DNA of 7,751 bases from Candidatus Anoxychlamydiales bacterium (GTDB lineage Bacteria > Chlamydiota > Chlamydiia > Chlamydiales > SM23-39), in assembly GCA_011064905.1 (NCBI GenBank), contig JAAKFW010000065.1, forward strand, positions 1 to 7,751, written 5' to 3'. Positions 6,936 through 7,751 of the stretch are shown in pieces (position 1 is the stretch's first letter; each line of letters starts with the position of its first letter). The translations under genes were made by a program, and so were the position numbers. Below the pieces are notes generated by a model. The model ran no database searches. It was not told where the DNA came from and was given only the letters and a program-made list of their open reading frames with translations.

Positions 6936-7260
6936 AAAGATTATAAATAAAGAGGTTTCAGCAACCATTTTATATGAAGATGATCTGGTTATTGCCATCA
7001 AAGATAAGTTCCCAAAAGCTCCTGTTCATTTGCTTATTATCTCAAAGAAGGTGATTGAGTCTTTTCAAGAGATAGAGAAAAACGATCTTTCTATAGTTGG
7101 GAAAATGATAGAGGTATCTCAAAAGTTAGCTAAAGAGTTCAAGATAGAAAAAGCATATAGGTTACTTACGAATGTTGGAGAAGATGCAGGGCAGAGTATT
7201 TTTCATCTGCATTTTCATTTGCTAGGAGGTAGAGTTATGTCTGAGGATGTGATAGATTGA
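6919..7260 (+). CDS. HIT (histidine triad) family nucleotide-binding protein, HinT-like
   Basis: A 113-residue protein of HinT type. The histidine triad H-x-H-x-H-x-x is present as HLHFHLL (96-102) followed by GGR; by family knowledge the middle His (H98) attacks the nucleotide phosphorus. Upstream signatures FEKIINKE (5-12), YEDD (19-22), FPKAPVHLLII (31-41) and NVGEDAGQS (85-93) match the nucleotide-binding half of HinT proteins. The Cys pair often seen near the N terminus (CIFC) is absent, so the metal site found in some members is missing. HinT enzymes hydrolyse adenosine phosphoramidates such as AMP-lysine; the physiological role in bacteria is unsettled. I chose the ATG at 6919 because the protein then starts as family members do and a GCAGG precedes it. 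It is cytoplasmic and follows the MYG1-like gene with a 17-base overlap. From memory the C. trachomatis counterpart is CT385. Confidence 0.92.
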   Translation: MVTIFEKIINKEVSATILYEDDLVIAIKDKFPKAPVHLLIISKKVIESFQEIEKNDLSIVGKMIEVSQKLAKEFKIEKAYRLLTNVGEDAGQSIFHLHFHLLGGRVMSEDVID

Positions 7261-7454
7261 GAAGCTGATTTGTCAATAAAATATTAAATCTATTTTTTCA
7301 GCATTTGCGTTTCGCTTTTCCGAATTTAGAAGTACTAAAGGACCGTGCTGCTTTTACTCCAGTTGAATGTTGGTTCGGTTAACATGTCGTTCGTTTCACC
7401 ACATTTAAGTTTTGCTTTTGGAGATAGACTAAACTCCGAAATTGAGGATTAAAA
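7261..7454. other. Unexplained non-coding stretch, possibly decayed coding sequence
   Basis: No complete gene is visible here. After about 7300 the G+C content is near 40% (56 of 140 bases in 7301-7440), clearly above the genes to the left. A plus-strand frame is open from 7269 to a TAA at 7380-7382 (37 codons, ending VECWFG) but lacks a start codon. An imperfect 7-bp hairpin with a TTCGG loop and two G-T pairs spans 7367-7385. There is no convincing terminator after the HIT gene. It may be remnant mobile or genic DNA, or an RNA leader for the small ORF that follows. Confidence 0.35.
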
Positions 7455-7610
7455 ATGAGCGTTTACACAGTTGGATTTACAGTCTCTATTTTATTGATCT
7501 TATCCCTTTTTAATATGTCTATCTTGCTTTTATTCAGAAGTCTCTACCTCAACAGCTTTAGCGCTCTTGATGAGCGGACTTCGCAGCTTACGTTTTCCCT
7601 TTCCCTTTAG
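7455..7610 (+). CDS. Possible small single-helix membrane protein (51 codons), doubtful
   Basis: An ORF of 51 codons starts at an ATG preceded by TGAGGA, with seven bases between GAGG and the ATG, which is better than most gene starts in this window. Residues ~5-30 are strongly hydrophobic and end in an Arg, as expected for one membrane helix; residues 31-51 are Ser- and Leu-rich and polar. I do not recognise it. Its last 81 bases lie antisense to the end of the minus-strand gene at 7530-7751, so both are unlikely to be ordinary coding genes. Leu-rich open frames can also arise opposite Lys- and Glu-rich coding sequence, and that part may be such a shadow. Confidence 0.25.
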   Translation: MSVYTVGFTVSILLILSLFNMSILLLFRSLYLNSFSALDERTSQLTFSLSL

Positions 7611-7751
7611 CTCGACTTGGCGATAGACGTCGTCATTAAAGTGATTCTCTTTCATCAATGCTTCCAAAGCTTTTCTCTCATTTGCTTTATTAACAGTAAA
7701 TGCATCTGATGCTGTGTAAGCTTGTTTCGCCGAGACTTTTCCTGTTATAAA
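7530..7751 (-). CDS. C-terminal end of an unrecognised protein, truncated by the window edge
   Basis: An open minus-strand frame enters from the right edge and runs 73 codons to a TAA at 7530-7532. The peptide is soluble and charged: a helical stretch with NKANERKALEALMKE, then a Lys/Arg-rich patch (KGKGKRKLRSPLIK), then an acidic end VEVETSE. This composition looks like real protein and the basic patch could contact nucleic acid, but I recognise no family. G+C is near 42% in 7541-7740, higher than the window's other genes, which hints at a different origin such as mobile or acquired DNA. It converges on the HIT gene with roughly 270 bases between. The start lies outside the window. Confidence 0.6.
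   Translation of the reverse strand, partial: FITGKVSAKQAYTASDAFTVNKANERKALEALMKENHFNDDVYRQVELKGKGKRKLRSPLIKSAKAVEVETSE

Noticed and set aside
6804..7001. Minus-strand open frame of 65 codons
   Set aside because: Antisense to the end of the MYG1-like gene and the start of the HIT gene, both strongly supported.
7256..7302. Terminator after the HIT gene
   Set aside because: The possible stems (ATTGA/TCAAT and GCTGA/TCAGC) have only five base pairs and wide loops, and no T run follows directly.
7269..7382. Plus-strand open frame of 37 codons ending VECWFG
   Set aside because: It has no ATG or GTG start and no ribosome site, so I list it only as possible remnant sequence.
1..7751. CRISPR array, insertion sequence ends or long direct repeats
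   Set aside because: Reading the window I found no regularly spaced repeats and no paired terminal inverted repeats beside a transposase.

Overview
The window is AT-rich (about one third G+C by eye) and carries seven complete protein genes, one CAU-anticodon tRNA, and an unexplained right end. It looks bacterial and most probably comes from the Chlamydiales, perhaps an environmental (amoeba- or arthropod-associated) lineage. The argument rests on three points. A secreted barrel-like protein resembles the DUF1207 family, known mainly from chlamydiae. A MYG1-like gene is followed directly by a HIT gene, an order I recall from Chlamydia trachomatis (CT386/CT385). A large neighbouring protein with a LOG-like end has no standard bacterial counterpart that I recognise. 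No search was possible, so the assignment is provisional.

Left part (1-631): a tRNA with anticodon CAU on the minus strand, preceded by a plausible sigma70-type promoter, then a minus-strand gene for a small charged protein of unknown function. An AT-rich divergent intergenic region follows. Middle left (632-3093): a 12-helix major facilitator transporter, then a signal-peptide protein with a BON-like N-terminal part and a probable outer-membrane beta-barrel ending in Phe. Middle (3156-5943): two minus-strand genes, a 200-residue protein built on 18-21-residue beta-helix repeats and a 704-residue protein whose last ~220 residues form a LOG-like (lysine decarboxylase-like) Rossmann domain. The first of these converges with the barrel gene.

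Right part (5944-7260): a 95-base divergent promoter region, then the MYG1-like DHH-type phosphoesterase gene and a HIT nucleotide-binding protein gene that overlap by 17 bases. The LOG-like protein, the MYG1-like nuclease and the HIT protein all belong to families that act on nucleotides or short RNA, so this divergent locus may be a nucleotide turnover or clean-up module. That link is inference.

Right end (7261-7751): base composition rises to roughly 40% G+C. I see the C-terminal 73 codons of an unrecognised minus-strand gene that runs off the window, an antisense-overlapping 51-codon ORF with one hydrophobic segment and a good Shine-Dalgarno, and about 190 bases of unexplained, possibly decayed sequence. 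This may be the edge of a horizontally acquired segment.
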